Assembly: GCF_007859635.1 (NCBI RefSeq)
Contig: NZ_CP042306.1
Span: 2,170,001-2,234,000, forward strand
DNA length: 64,000 bases
DNA from: Sphingomonas panacisoli
GTDB taxonomy: Bacteria > Pseudomonadota > Alphaproteobacteria > Sphingomonadales > Sphingomonadaceae
Direction of reading: 5' to 3'
Every line of letters starts with the position of its first letter. The first letter of the stretch is position 1. Both the position numbers and the translations under genes were made by a program. Shown in pieces: positions 9,315 to 17,382 of the stretch. The notes beneath the pieces were generated by a model. That model had not been told where the DNA came from. It was given only the letters and a program-made list of their open reading frames with translations, and made no database searches.

Positions 9315-10556
9315 ATGAAGTCCATCGATCGCTACATGGCCCGGCTGATCGCGGTCCCGTTATTCTCGACGCTGGTCATCGCGGCGATGCTGCTGGTGCT
9401 CGACCGCATGCTCCGCCTGTTCGATTTCGTCGCCACCGAGGGCGGACCGGTCAGCGTGGTGTGGCAGATGCTCGCGAACCTGCTGCCCGAATATTTCGGG
9501 CTGGGCATTCCGATCGGGCTGCTGCTCGGTTGCCTGCTCGCATTCCGCCGGCTCGCCACGTCGTCGGAGCTCGACGTCCTGCGCGCGGTGGGGATCGGCT
9601 ACAACCGGCTGATGCTGGTGCCGTATATGTACGCGGTTGTGCTGGCGGTTCTGAACCTCGGGATCGTCGGCTACATCCAGCCCAAGGCGCGCTTCAACTA
9701 CGAGCGGCTGCGGTACGAACTGCGCACGGGCGCGCTGGGCGCATCGATCAAGGTCGGCGAATTCACCAGCTTCCCCAATAACGGCCCCACCGTCCGCATC
9801 GAACAGAGCCGCGAGGAAGGCCGCGAACTGTCGGGCATCTTCCTCCAGCAGACCGACAAGAAAGGCAACGCGCTTGCCGTCACCGCGGAAAAGGGCAAGT
9901 TCTTCGGCACAGCCAATCCCGACGAGATCATCTTTCAGCTGACCAAGGGGACGTTGGTCCGCAACGAGGTTGGCATACCGACGCCGCGCGTGTTGCGGTT
10001 CGACCTGTGGAATATCCCGATCCCGCTGCCCAAGAGCGATCCGTTCCGCGGGCGCGGCGGGCGCAACCTCGAACGCACACTGCCCGAACTCGCGGTGCTC
10101 GGCCGCAAGAGCAACAAGGACGAGGAATCGCGCGACACCAGCCGCGCGGCGTTCCATTTCCGCCTGACCGAGGTCGCCGCGATGTTCCTGCTCCCGCTGC
10201 TCGCGATGGCGCTGGGCGTACCGCCGAAGCGATCGACCTCGGCGCTCGGCGTGTTCCTGGCGATCGTGATGATCGTGACGTACTTCAAGGTCAACGAATA
10301 CGGCCAGGCGGTCGGTGGGCTCGGGCAGATCGATCCGTTCCTGGCGCTGTGGGTACCGTTCACGATCTTCGGCGGGCTGGTGCTGTGGATGTACTACACG
10401 ATCGCCTACGTCCCCGGCGGTCAGCCGATCGGCGCGCTGGAGCGCGTGTTCTCGAAGCTATCCAAGGCCGTTCGGCGCTGGCTGCCCGGCCGACGAATCC
10501 AGCCGGGTGCGGATGACGAGGACGACGATGTCCCCGCAGAGGGGGTTACGGCGTGA
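9315..10556 (+). CDS. lptF: LPS export ABC transporter permease LptF
   Basis: This is a 413-residue YjgP/YjgQ-family inner membrane protein, with three N-terminal helices (from residue 12), a periplasmic beta-jellyroll, and three C-terminal helices (from about 285). With LptG and the LptB ATPase it extracts lipopolysaccharide (or related lipid) from the inner membrane and passes it to LptC/LptA. The opening IDRYMARLIAVPLFSTLVIAAMLL and the SSELDVLRAVGIGYNRLM coupling-helix region are diagnostic. The tail is acidic. It overlaps lptG by four bases (GTGA), a translationally coupled pair. LptF is told from LptG by order and by closer resemblance, so a swap is possible. Confidence 0.9.
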   Translation: MKSIDRYMARLIAVPLFSTLVIAAMLLVLDRMLRLFDFVATEGGPVSVVWQMLANLLPEYFGLGIPIGLLLGCLLAFRRLATSSELDVLRAVGIGYNRLMLVPYMYAVVLAVLNLGIVGYIQPKARFNYERLRYELRTGALGASIKVGEFTSFPNNGPTVRIEQSREEGRELSGIFLQQTDKKGNALAVTAEKGKFFGTANPDEIIFQLTKGTLVRNEVGIPTPRVLRFDLWNIPIPLPKSDPFRGRGGRNLERTLPELAVLGRKSNKDEESRDTSRAAFHFRLTEVAAMFLLPLLAMALGVPPKRSTSALGVFLAIVMIVTYFKVNEYGQAVGGLGQIDPFLALWVPFTIFGGLVLWMYYTIAYVPGGQPIGALERVFSKLSKAVRRWLPGRRIQPGADDEDDDVPAEGVTA

Positions 10557-11653
10557 TCTCGATGCAATTCTTCCCGTCGCGGACGGTATCGATCTACATG
10601 GCGAAGACGTTCATCGTCCGCGCCTTCGCGGTGCTCGCGGCGCTGGTCCTGGTGCTCCAGTTCCTCGACGCGCTGAGCGAGTCGGGCATCATCCTCGCGC
10701 ATCCGGGCAATACCCAGGCCGACGTCTGGCACTACATCTCGCTGCGCACGCCGCAACTCGTCGCGCGATTCCTGCCCTATTCGGTGCTGCTGGGTGCGAT
10801 CATCACGTATTCGACGCTCAACCAGAACAGCGAGGTCATCGCGCTGAAGGCGTCGGGCCTGTCCGCGCACCAGATCCTGGCGCCGATGATCGTGGCGGCG
10901 ATCGGCATGGCGGCGCTCAGCTTCGCGTTCAACGACCGTATCGTCAGCCGCGCGACCGAAACGCTCGATGCCTGGAAGAAGGTCGAATATGCGCCGGTCC
11001 CGATCGATCACGGCGACCGCACCAACGTTTGGACCAAGGCCGGCGACGATTTGATCAACGTGCGGCACGTCAAGATGACCGGCGATACCGCGGCACTGAC
11101 GAACGTCGCCTTCTACGACCGCGACGCGCAGGGGCGGCTGATCTCCACGATTACCGCCGATCACGGCCGGCAAGAGGGCAACGCCTGGCGCATCTGGCCC
11201 GCCCGCAAGTTCGACGTCGCGACCGGGAAGGTGAGCACGCTCGGATCCGTCCTGGTCGCCGAGGGCGTGAAGCCCAGCCAGTTCACGCTTGCCAGCGTCA
11301 ATGCGGAGGGGCTGTCGTTCCTCGAACTTCGCAGCGCGGTTGCCGCGCTGAAGGCGGCGGGGCGCCCGACCAAATCCTATGAAGGCGAGCTGTGGCACAA
11401 GCTGTCCGGACCGCTATCGGCGGTGCTGATGCCCCTGCTCGGCGCGGTCGCGGCGTTCGGCATCGCGCGATCGGGCAAGCTGTTCATCCGCGCGGTGATC
11501 GGGATGAGCCTGGGCTTCATCTATTTCGTCGTCGATAATTTCGCGCTGGCGATGGGTAACCTCGGCGCCTACCCGCCCTATCTCGCGGCCTGGGCGCCGT
11601 TCCTGTTGTTCCTGATGATCGGCGAAGCGGTGCTGATCAGGACCGAGGAATAG
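10553..11653 (+). CDS. lptG: LPS export ABC transporter permease LptG
   Basis: This is the 366-residue second YjgP/YjgQ permease. The start IYMAKTFIVRAFAVLAALVLV gives the first transmembrane segment, and NQNSEVIALKASGLSAHQIL is the conserved cytoplasmic coupling region. A periplasmic jellyroll follows, and the C-terminal helices contain GKLFIRAVIGMSLGFIYFVVDN. The GTG at 10553 overlaps the lptF stop; an ATG at 10562 is an alternative. It is partner of LptF in the LptB2FG complex. The neighbouring desaturase converges from the other strand, so the operon is probably just these two genes. Confidence 0.9.
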   Translation: MISMQFFPSRTVSIYMAKTFIVRAFAVLAALVLVLQFLDALSESGIILAHPGNTQADVWHYISLRTPQLVARFLPYSVLLGAIITYSTLNQNSEVIALKASGLSAHQILAPMIVAAIGMAALSFAFNDRIVSRATETLDAWKKVEYAPVPIDHGDRTNVWTKAGDDLINVRHVKMTGDTAALTNVAFYDRDAQGRLISTITADHGRQEGNAWRIWPARKFDVATGKVSTLGSVLVAEGVKPSQFTLASVNAEGLSFLELRSAVAALKAAGRPTKSYEGELWHKLSGPLSAVLMPLLGAVAAFGIARSGKLFIRAVIGMSLGFIYFVVDNFALAMGNLGAYPPYLAAWAPFLLFLMIGEAVLIRTEE

Positions 11654-11767
11654 CGCGAAGTTGACACCAAGTTGACACTAACGCGATCGACCCGGCCGAG
11701 CTTCTTTCTCTAGAATCAATAAGATACCGAGAACGCTGACAGGCGAAATCCTACATTGCAAGCGCGA
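11654..11767. other. Convergent intergenic gap with short direct repeat
   Basis: This 114-nt gap separates lptG from the converging desaturase gene. AAGTTGACAC occurs twice at 11658-11667 and 11669-11678, an 11-nt tandem period. No convincing terminator hairpin, promoter pair or ORF is visible. Confidence 0.35.
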
Positions 11768-12883
11768 TCAGCGGCGCAGCATCGTGCTCCGCGCGATCTT
11801 GCCGACCAGGAACGGCAGACCCTTGTAATTGCCCTTGTGATAGACCGACTCCGCATCGAGCGCGGCGGTGATCCGGCGGTGCGCGGTACCGAGCGCATGG
11901 TAGGGCAGACCGGGCAGCAGATGGTGCAAGGCGTGATAGCGCAAGCCCACCGGCGCCCACAGCATCGGCAACAGCGCCGGCGGCGGCACGTTGACCGAGT
12001 CCAGATACTGCGCGGTGACGGTCATCGCCTCGCCCTCATTCTCCCACAGATGCGCGACCAGCGTGCGGACCTGATTGGTCACCGCGAGGCCCGAGGTTAC
12101 AGTGAGGAAGATCAGGAAGGCCTTGAGCGGGATGATCCCCGTCGCGGTCAGCGCAATCAGCGCGATGGCGTAGATGCTCGCACCTGCTTCCAACCGGTGC
12201 CACAGCGCGCGCGCCGGGCCTTCGGGCGGACGGCGGCGGAACGACGGGTTGATCTGCAGCCCCGAGTAGCGCGCGACGACGACGCGACGCAGCGGCGGGA
12301 CAATCGCCGATAGCGGCGTGAGCACCGCATAGCGCACCAGCAACGCGACCGGCGCCAGCGCGGCGACCAGGATAAACACTGGCAGCGTCCACCACTTCAT
12401 CAGCGCGAGCGGCAGATATTCGGGATCCTCGGCCGTGCCATAGCGCGTGCGCGCGTGGTGGAGGTTATGCACGCCCTCATACATGAAGCTCGGCGTCAGC
12501 AGCGGGATACCGACGATCAAGTTCCAGCCGAGCCGGAACCCCGGCACCGCGGCATGCTTGATGTGCGTGAGTTCGTGGATGAAGCTTTCCGCGCGATACA
12601 GCGCCAGCGCCGCGACGACGCCCGCTGCGATGCTCCAGCCGAGCGACGGCGCCAGAATCGCGATGATCAGCGCGCCATAGCCGATCACCGCCGACGCCAG
12701 CATATCCGCCCAATAAATCCTCGGCTTCGGCACGTTGAGGTCGCGCGTCAAATCGGCGGCCGCCTTCAGCATGGCCTTATCGTCGTCGATCCGCGCACGC
12801 GCCGCGGCGCGCGCGGCCACGGCGGCGGCAGCACCGGTTTCCCGGCGGTCGAGGGTCGCAACTGTTTCCATGGGGCTCGCCAT
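11768..12883 (-). CDS. Membrane fatty acid desaturase
   Basis: This 371-residue integral membrane di-iron desaturase has all three histidine boxes: HELTHIKH at residues 103-110, HNLHH at 139-143 and HALHH at 317-321. Hydrophobic segments lie at about 62-95, 120-133, 165-190 and 233-262, giving the usual two-hairpin topology. Such enzymes desaturate or hydroxylate acyl chains of membrane lipids or other hydrophobic substrates; the exact substrate is not visible. The start could instead be the ATG at 12871. It faces lptG tail to tail. Since spt and a GNAT-fold candidate acyltransferase lie nearby, a role on ceramide or glycolipid chains is possible but unproven. Confidence 0.85.
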   Translation of the reverse strand: MASPMETVATLDRRETGAAAAVAARAAARARIDDDKAMLKAAADLTRDLNVPKPRIYWADMLASAVIGYGALIIAILAPSLGWSIAAGVVAALALYRAESFIHELTHIKHAAVPGFRLGWNLIVGIPLLTPSFMYEGVHNLHHARTRYGTAEDPEYLPLALMKWWTLPVFILVAALAPVALLVRYAVLTPLSAIVPPLRRVVVARYSGLQINPSFRRRPPEGPARALWHRLEAGASIYAIALIALTATGIIPLKAFLIFLTVTSGLAVTNQVRTLVAHLWENEGEAMTVTAQYLDSVNVPPPALLPMLWAPVGLRYHALHHLLPGLPYHALGTAHRRITAALDAESVYHKGNYKGLPFLVGKIARSTMLRR

Positions 12884-12963
12884 TGGCCGAATATAGTGGC
12901 GATACGGTGGCAAACCAACGGCGAAGGACGCGCGATCAGTGTGATCGAGATTTCCGTGCAGCC

Positions 12964-12991
12964 GTCACCCCGGCCTTGTGCCGGGGTCCGC
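12964..12991. repeat. REP-like palindrome, left copy flanking the GIY-YIG gene
   Basis: A 28-nt element that is itself a hairpin (CCCCGGC-CTTGT-GCCGGGG). Its exact reverse complement lies at 13334-13361, so the two copies form a perfect 28-bp inverted repeat around the nuclease gene. Confidence 0.85.
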
Positions 12992-13002
12992 GTGGCCGAG
13001 GA

Positions 13003-13320
13003 TCAATTGTCCAGAGGTGATAGGCCCAACGCCACCGCCAAGTCATTCCATTCCGGATTCAGCCGTTCGATAAGGTTGTATTTGTATTCGCGCGGCCAGC
13101 GCTTGATCTGCTTCTCGCGCCGGATGACGTCCTCCATCGTCGCGCCTTCCTGGTAATAAACCAGCCGTTTGATGCCGTATCGCTTCGTGAATCCGTCGAA
13201 TGCCTCCTCGCGATGCTGAATGACGCGGCCAATGAGGTTCGAGGTCGCTCCGGTGTAAAGCGTGCCGTGGTACGTCTTGGCGAGGATATACACGCATGGG
13301 ATGATCTCTCTCATGGCCAT
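13003..13320 (-). CDS. GIY-YIG nuclease domain protein (UPF0213 type)
   Basis: This 105-residue single-domain GIY-YIG protein has the variant motif VYILAKTYHGTLYTGATSNL, in which VYI and LYTG stand for GIY and YIG, then the catalytic R in GRVIQHRE, a KRYGIKRLVYYQ strand, and EDVIRREKQIKRWPREYK. The C-terminus is ALGLSPLDN. Stand-alone members are common in Sphingomonadales and lack a proven function; the fold cleaves DNA in UvrC and homing endonucleases. A much longer frame upstream is antisense to the neighbouring gene, so the ATG at 13320 was chosen. It is tightly framed by inverted REP copies 11-13 nt from each end. Confidence 0.85.
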   Translation of the reverse strand: MAMREIIPCVYILAKTYHGTLYTGATSNLIGRVIQHREEAFDGFTKRYGIKRLVYYQEGATMEDVIRREKQIKRWPREYKYNLIERLNPEWNDLAVALGLSPLDN

Positions 13321-13333
13321 AGCCTGCGGCGGG

Positions 13334-13361
13334 GCGGACCCCGGCACAAGGCCGGGGTGAC
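13334..13361. repeat. REP-like palindrome, right copy flanking the GIY-YIG gene
   Basis: The exact reverse complement of the element at 12964-12991. The unit repeat-gene-repeat spans 12964-13361, about 400 bp. Confidence 0.85.
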
Positions 13362-13440
13362 GGATAGGCCTTGTTACAAAGCCGGCATTGCCGATCCGCC
13401 TCTCTTTCCCTAACCCGCGCTGTCCCAACGCGAGGTACCG

Positions 13441-14595
13441 ATGCCCTCCCCAGCCGCCATCCGACCGATCGACAGCAAGGCCGACCGCAAGAAGTTCGTC
13501 GACCTCCCTTTCCGCCTCTACAAGAACGACCCGAACTGGGTGCCGCCGCTGAAGGGCGAAGCGCTCGGGCTGATCACGCCGGAGAAGAACGGCTGGTTCA
13601 GCCACGCCAAGGCGCAACTGTTCCTGGCGGAGCGCGATGGCCGTGTGGTCGGACGTATATCCGCGCATATCGATACGCTCGCGCTGACGATGCCCGCCGA
13701 CAAGGGGTTCGGGCCGGGTTGCGGGCAATGGGGTTATATGGATGCCGAGGACGAGGACACCGCCAAGGCGTTGATCGCGACCGCGGAAGGCTGGTTGCGC
13801 GACCAGGGCATGAACCGTGCGCTCGGCCCGATCAGCATGTCGATCTGGGAGGAGCCGGGGCTGCTCGTCCAGGGCTACGATCACGCGCCGACGATCATGA
13901 TGGGCCATGCCAAGCCCGAATATAAGGGCTGGATCGAAGGCGCCGGCTACACTCATGCCAAGACGCTGCAGACCTACGATCTCGACGTGACGAAGGAATT
14001 TCCGCCGATCGTCCAGCGCATCATCAAGTCGGGCGAACGCAACCCGAGCATTCGCATCCGCGAGGTCGACAAGTCGAAGTTCGACGAGGAAGCCGCGATT
14101 ATCCTGGCGATCCTCAACGATGCATGGTCCGACAACTGGGGCTTCGTGCCGCTGACCCCGCCGGAGATCGACGATGTCGGCGTGAAGCTGAAGCCGATCG
14201 TGTTCAACGACCTGATCCGCATCGCCGAACTCGACGGCAAGCCGGTCGCGTTCATGATCACGCTCCCCGACCTCAACGAAGCGATCAAGCCGCTCAACGG
14301 ATCGCTGTTGCCGTTCGGTTGGGCGAAACTGCTGCTGTGGCTGCGCAAGCCCAAAGTGCGGACGATGCGCGTACCGTTGATGGGCGTGGTCAAGGAATTG
14401 CAGGCGTCGCGGCTGGCGGGGCAGCTCGCCTTCATGATGATCGAATATATCCGCCGTGCGGCGGTCGCGAATTACGGCGCGACGCGGGGCGAGATCGGCT
14501 GGGTGCTCGACGACAATCAGGGCATGAACGCCATCGCCGACGCGATCGATAGTCACGTCAACAAGGTATATGTGATCTACGAAAAGACGTTGTGA
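13441..14595 (+). CDS. GNAT-fold acyltransferase of the YghO type (candidate ceramide synthase)
   Basis: This 384-residue protein has the signature RLYKNDPNWVPPLKGE near residue 28, shared by YghO-like GNAT-superfamily proteins often labelled N-acetyltransferase or dATP pyrophosphohydrolase. A first acyltransferase-like region (AQLFLAERDGRVVGRIS) is followed by GPISMSIWEEPGLLVQGY and a C-terminal region with MIEYIRRAAVANYGATRGEIGWVLDDNQGMNAIAD, typical of the family. In Caulobacter the bacterial ceramide synthase that N-acylates the sphingoid base is described as a GNAT-like protein; the spt/acp/cerR genes 7 kb away make this a candidate, but that is inference. It ends at a hairpin terminator shared with a converging gene. 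Confidence 0.75.
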   Translation: MPSPAAIRPIDSKADRKKFVDLPFRLYKNDPNWVPPLKGEALGLITPEKNGWFSHAKAQLFLAERDGRVVGRISAHIDTLALTMPADKGFGPGCGQWGYMDAEDEDTAKALIATAEGWLRDQGMNRALGPISMSIWEEPGLLVQGYDHAPTIMMGHAKPEYKGWIEGAGYTHAKTLQTYDLDVTKEFPPIVQRIIKSGERNPSIRIREVDKSKFDEEAAIILAILNDAWSDNWGFVPLTPPEIDDVGVKLKPIVFNDLIRIAELDGKPVAFMITLPDLNEAIKPLNGSLLPFGWAKLLLWLRKPKVRTMRVPLMGVVKELQASRLAGQLAFMMIEYIRRAAVANYGATRGEIGWVLDDNQGMNAIADAIDSHVNKVYVIYEKTL

Positions 14596-14602
14596 CGTCT
14601 GC

Positions 14603-14628
14603 CCGGCGAGGGCATTCGCCCTCGCCGG
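14603..14628. terminator. Bidirectional hairpin terminator
   Basis: CCGGCGAGGG (14603-14612) pairs exactly with CCCTCGCCGG (14619-14628), with one more C-G pair inside. It lies between two converging genes and probably terminates both; there is no long T-tract. Confidence 0.65.
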
Positions 14629-14644
14629 ACAAGATCGGCATGGC

Positions 14645-14896
14645 TCAGCGTGCCTGCAGCTTGGTCACGTCCACGCCCTCGGCGCGCCATTCGGTCGCGG
14701 TCTTGCAGACGCGGCCCTGGCGGATCGAGCCGGTGACCATTTCGGCCCGGATGCAATAGCGGGTCTTCGCGTTGCCGTTGGGCTGCTCCGTCGTCGCGGT
14801 GCCGCTGGGGTCCTGATTCTTGCCGGCGGCGAGCACGGGGCTGGCGGCGACGAGGCCGATGGCGGCGAGAGCGACGATCGAGACTTTACTGAACAT
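14645..14896 (-). CDS. Small secreted protein with two conserved cysteines
   Basis: This 83-residue protein has a signal peptide ending in ASPVLAAG. The mature part carries TRYCIRAEMVTGSIRQGRVC, a Cys-x(18)-Cys pattern with the TGS..RVC core found in many small periplasmic proteins of Sphingomonadales and Caulobacterales. The pair may form a disulfide. A GGAGCAG ribosome binding site precedes the ATG. The function is unknown. About 165 nt of AT-richer sequence upstream is likely its promoter region. Confidence 0.75.
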   Translation of the reverse strand: MFSKVSIVALAAIGLVAASPVLAAGKNQDPSGTATTEQPNGNAKTRYCIRAEMVTGSIRQGRVCKTATEWRAEGVDVTKLQAR

Positions 14897-14994
14897 GATT
14901 CTGCTCCTTCACAGTCGACAAGGGGCCGTCGACGACTGTGTTGGTGCATTAACTGTGCCAAACACTTGAATGACATTATTTCAATGCTTTATCA

Positions 14995-15016
14995 AACAAC
15001 TACGTTTGTAGTTGTT
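14995..15016 (-). terminator. Possible terminator hairpin after the outer membrane protein gene
   Basis: AACAACTAC (14995-15003) and GTAGTTGTT (15008-15016) form a perfect 9-bp stem with a 4-nt loop, 45 nt past the stop of the gene ending at 15062. No strong T-run follows on the minus strand, so confidence is moderate. The surrounding gap 14897-15061 holds no ORF. Confidence 0.45.
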
Positions 15017-15061
15017 GGCGGATTTTGCCAATCAATGGGGCACCGCACCGAACATCGGCGA

Positions 15062-15856
15062 TCAGAAGCGGCGCGATACCCCGGCCAGGAGTTCGAGGTC
15101 GGGCGCGTCGCGATTGAGCCCCGCGATACCGCCGATATCGAGCTGGAGGTCGTCATTGACCTTGTACGCGAACGACAGCGCCGCGCTGTCCTGCCACGTC
15201 TTGCCCATCGGATCGGCGTCGCGGAGCGCCTGCCCTTCGAGCTCGACCGTCAGCTTGTCGTTGAGCGCGATGCCCAGTCCGACCACCGCGCTTGCCGCAA
15301 AATGGCGGCCGCGCCCATCGCCGTTCACCGCGGCATCGATCTCCGGCACGAACTGGACGTTGACCGTTTTCGACAGATCGTAGGTCACCGGCACCACCAC
15401 GCCCGCCCCCCAATCCCCCGCGCCGACCGGCGTGCGACCGGCGGGGAGCGTGACGAACGGCTGCACCGCAAACGACAGCCCGCTACCGTCGGGATTGGCG
15501 AGGTTCGCCTTGAGCCCCAGCGTCACGTCACCGGTGCGCGTCGCGCGATCGACGCTGCCGCCCTGGCGTTCGCGCACGAATCCGACCGGCGTCCAGCCGA
15601 TCTGCGCCTCGAGCGTCTTCGTCAGCCCGATCCGGACCAGCGTGTCGCCGATCAGAATCGTGTCGGTGCGGTCGCCCGGCTGCTTGTCGAGCGTCCAGTC
15701 GGTGAGCGACGTCTCGACCGACACGCGGCCCGAGTCGATCGTGCAGGCGGGCGAGCCCAATCCCGGGCGCGCGGGGCAATAATCGCGCGGCTTGCCGTCC
15801 TCGGCCCAGGCCACGCCAGGGAGCAGCAGCAGACCGGCGAAGAGAGCGAGCCTCAT
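15062..15856 (-). CDS. Predicted outer membrane beta-barrel protein (transporter-like)
   Basis: This 264-residue exported protein has a signal peptide MRLALFAGLLLLPGVAWA. The mature part is rich in alternating beta strands and ends in VSRRF, with a terminal aromatic residue as in outer membrane barrels. It resembles the MetA-pathway phenol degradation-like family of putative transporters, for which no substrate is established. There is an N-terminal C-x(11)-C pair (CPARPGLGSPAC). It begins 4 nt inside the end of the preceding small gene, suggesting one operon with xthA and erpA upstream. Confidence 0.75.
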   Translation of the reverse strand: MRLALFAGLLLLPGVAWAEDGKPRDYCPARPGLGSPACTIDSGRVSVETSLTDWTLDKQPGDRTDTILIGDTLVRIGLTKTLEAQIGWTPVGFVRERQGGSVDRATRTGDVTLGLKANLANPDGSGLSFAVQPFVTLPAGRTPVGAGDWGAGVVVPVTYDLSKTVNVQFVPEIDAAVNGDGRGRHFAASAVVGLGIALNDKLTVELEGQALRDADPMGKTWQDSAALSFAYKVNDDLQLDIGGIAGLNRDAPDLELLAGVSRRF

Positions 15857-16152
15857 GCCAGCCTGACCGGGGTGGGATCGCCGAATTCGGCAATCGCCTC
15901 GGCTTCGGCGGCCGCGCGCGCTGCGATGTACGCGGTGTCGACGCGGTCGCGGCCATGGGTCTCGCCGAGCTGATCGAGGATCGCGTCGTCGTCATGCGCG
16001 GCGACGCTTTTCACTAGTTCGTCGGCGTCGATCGCCAGCGCCGCCGCGAGCGCCCGCATCGTCCGGGCGCGGACATGAAACGCGAACGCATCCAGCCGCG
16101 CACTTTCGAACTCACCCTTGCGGTGCAGCATCTTCTGCAAGTCGAACGCCAC
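15853..16152 (-). CDS. Conserved hypothetical protein
   Basis: This 99-residue protein starts at GTG and has no signal peptide or membrane segment. It is alpha-helical in pattern: RARTMRALAAALAIDADELVKSVAAHDDD suggests a helical bundle, and the C-terminal AYIAARAAAEAEAIAEFGD is an amphipathic helix. No family is recognised. It follows xthA by 3 nt and overlaps the outer membrane protein gene by 4 nt, so it is almost surely co-transcribed with them. Confidence 0.65.
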   Translation of the reverse strand: MAFDLQKMLHRKGEFESARLDAFAFHVRARTMRALAAALAIDADELVKSVAAHDDDAILDQLGETHGRDRVDTAYIAARAAAEAEAIAEFGDPTPVRLA

Positions 16153-16155
16153 GGC

Positions 16156-16926
16156 TTAGCGCAACCTGACCCAGGTCGGCGCGTGGTCGCTCGCCTTTTC
16201 GCGGCCGCGATACTCCTTGTCGACGCCGGCATCGCGCAGCCGATCGGCCGCCTGGGGGCTCAGCAGCAGATGGTCGATGCGGAACCCCGCGTCGCGCTGC
16301 CACGCGCCCGCCTGATAGTCCCAGAAGGTCCACACCTTGCCGCCAGGAAACTTCGTGCGCAGGGCATCGGTCCAACCCTGCGCCAACAGCGCGCGATAGC
16401 GTTCGCGGCTTTCGGGCTGCATCAGCGCGTCGTCCTGCATCGCGCGGACCGAGAAGGTGTCGTCGTCGTTGGGAATGACGTTGTAATCGCCCGCGAGCAC
16501 CACCGGGACTTCTTCGGCCAGCAAGGCACGCGCGCGATCGGCGAGCCGATCCATCCATTTGAGCTTGTAATCGAACTTCGGCCCGGGCTGCGGGTTGCCG
16601 TTTGGGAGATAGATTGCGGCGACGACCAGCCCGTCGATCTCGCATTCGAGGTATCGGCTATGCTCGTCCTCGGGGTCGCCCGCGAGCCCGCGCTGACGCT
16701 CGACCGGCACCTTGCCCTTCGCCAGCACCGCGACGCCGTTCCAGCTCTTCTGGCCGTGCCACACCGCGCCGTAGCCGGCCTCGTGGATACGATCGATCGG
16801 GAAACCGTCGTCCTGCGACTTCAGCTCTTGAAGGCAGACGATATCGGGCTGCTGCTCGGTCAGATACTCGACCAACCGGTCGATCCGCGCCTTGATGCCG
16901 TTGACGTTGTACGTGACGATCTTCAC
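16156..16926 (-). CDS. xth: Exodeoxyribonuclease III (AP endonuclease)
   Basis: XthA-type enzyme of 256 residues, from the endonuclease/exonuclease/phosphatase superfamily. It acts in base excision repair on abasic sites and 3' blocks. Conserved motifs are TYNVNGIKAR, QELKSQ (metal-binding Glu), AVWHGQKSWNGVAVL, LAGDYNVIP (Asp/Asn) and the end KASDHAPTWVRL with the catalytic Asp-His. The start is GTG at 16926, placing the canonical KIVTYN at the N-terminus. It lies 7 nt after erpA. Confidence 0.93.
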   Translation of the reverse strand: MKIVTYNVNGIKARIDRLVEYLTEQQPDIVCLQELKSQDDGFPIDRIHEAGYGAVWHGQKSWNGVAVLAKGKVPVERQRGLAGDPEDEHSRYLECEIDGLVVAAIYLPNGNPQPGPKFDYKLKWMDRLADRARALLAEEVPVVLAGDYNVIPNDDDTFSVRAMQDDALMQPESRERYRALLAQGWTDALRTKFPGGKVWTFWDYQAGAWQRDAGFRIDHLLLSPQAADRLRDAGVDKEYRGREKASDHAPTWVRLR

Positions 16927-16933
16927 GCGCGCG

Positions 16934-17272
16934 TCAGACTGAAAAGCTCGTGCCGCAGCCGCAACCGGACGCGGCGTTGGGATTGGTCACCGCGAAGTGC
17001 GCGCCGCCGAGATTATCGACGAAATCGACCGCCGATCCGCGCACGAGATCGAGGCTCATGTCGTCGACCACCAGCCGCACGCCGTCGGTCTCCGCGATCG
17101 TGTCGCCCGCTTCCGGCGCGTCGGCCAGGCCGAACTTGTACTGGAACCCCGAACACCCGCCGCCTTCGACCGACAGTCGCAGGATGGCAGGCTTGCCCTG
17201 CCGCTCGGCGATAGCCGCGACTCGCGCAGCGGCTGCGGGGGTGAGGGTCACGTCGGATGCGAGCGTTGCCAT
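16934..17272 (-). CDS. erpA: A-type iron-sulfur cluster carrier ErpA
   Basis: This 112-residue HesB/IscA-family protein carries the three cluster-ligand cysteines in GGGCSGFQY and SGCGCGTSFSV. ErpA passes Fe-S clusters to target apoenzymes. The length and NPNAASGCGCG terminus are standard for the family. The placement directly before xthA is a common alphaproteobacterial arrangement. ErpA rather than IscA is favoured because no isc/suf genes are adjacent, but the distinction is not absolute. Confidence 0.9.
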   Translation of the reverse strand: MATLASDVTLTPAAAARVAAIAERQGKPAILRLSVEGGGCSGFQYKFGLADAPEAGDTIAETDGVRLVVDDMSLDLVRGSAVDFVDNLGGAHFAVTNPNAASGCGCGTSFSV

Positions 17273-17331
17273 GGGGCGGAGATAGGGGCTGGCGACCGTA
17301 TCGGCAACGCCCGTTCACGCGTCGAAAGATA

Positions 17332-17359
17332 GGGCCGCGCCGGTTGCCCGGCGCGGCCC
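17332..17359 (-). terminator. Hairpin terminator of the M23 peptidase gene
   Basis: GGGCCGCGCCGG (17332-17343) pairs exactly with CCGGCGCGGCCC (17348-17359) over a 4-nt loop, 23 nt after the stop of the peptidase on the minus strand, and is followed there by TATCTTT. Confidence 0.7.
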
Positions 17360-17382
17360 CTCCTCTCCTTATAATAACTCGA

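Noticed and set aside
11658..11678. TTGACA-like -35 boxes after lptG
   Set aside because: No -10 element lies at 16-18 nt from either copy, and the downstream gene is on the other strand.
13321..14556. Very long minus-strand reading frame continuing upstream from the GIY-YIG gene
   Set aside because: It is antisense to the GNAT-fold gene at 13441-14595 and has the Arg/His/Asp composition of a mirror frame; only the 105 C-terminal residues match a family.
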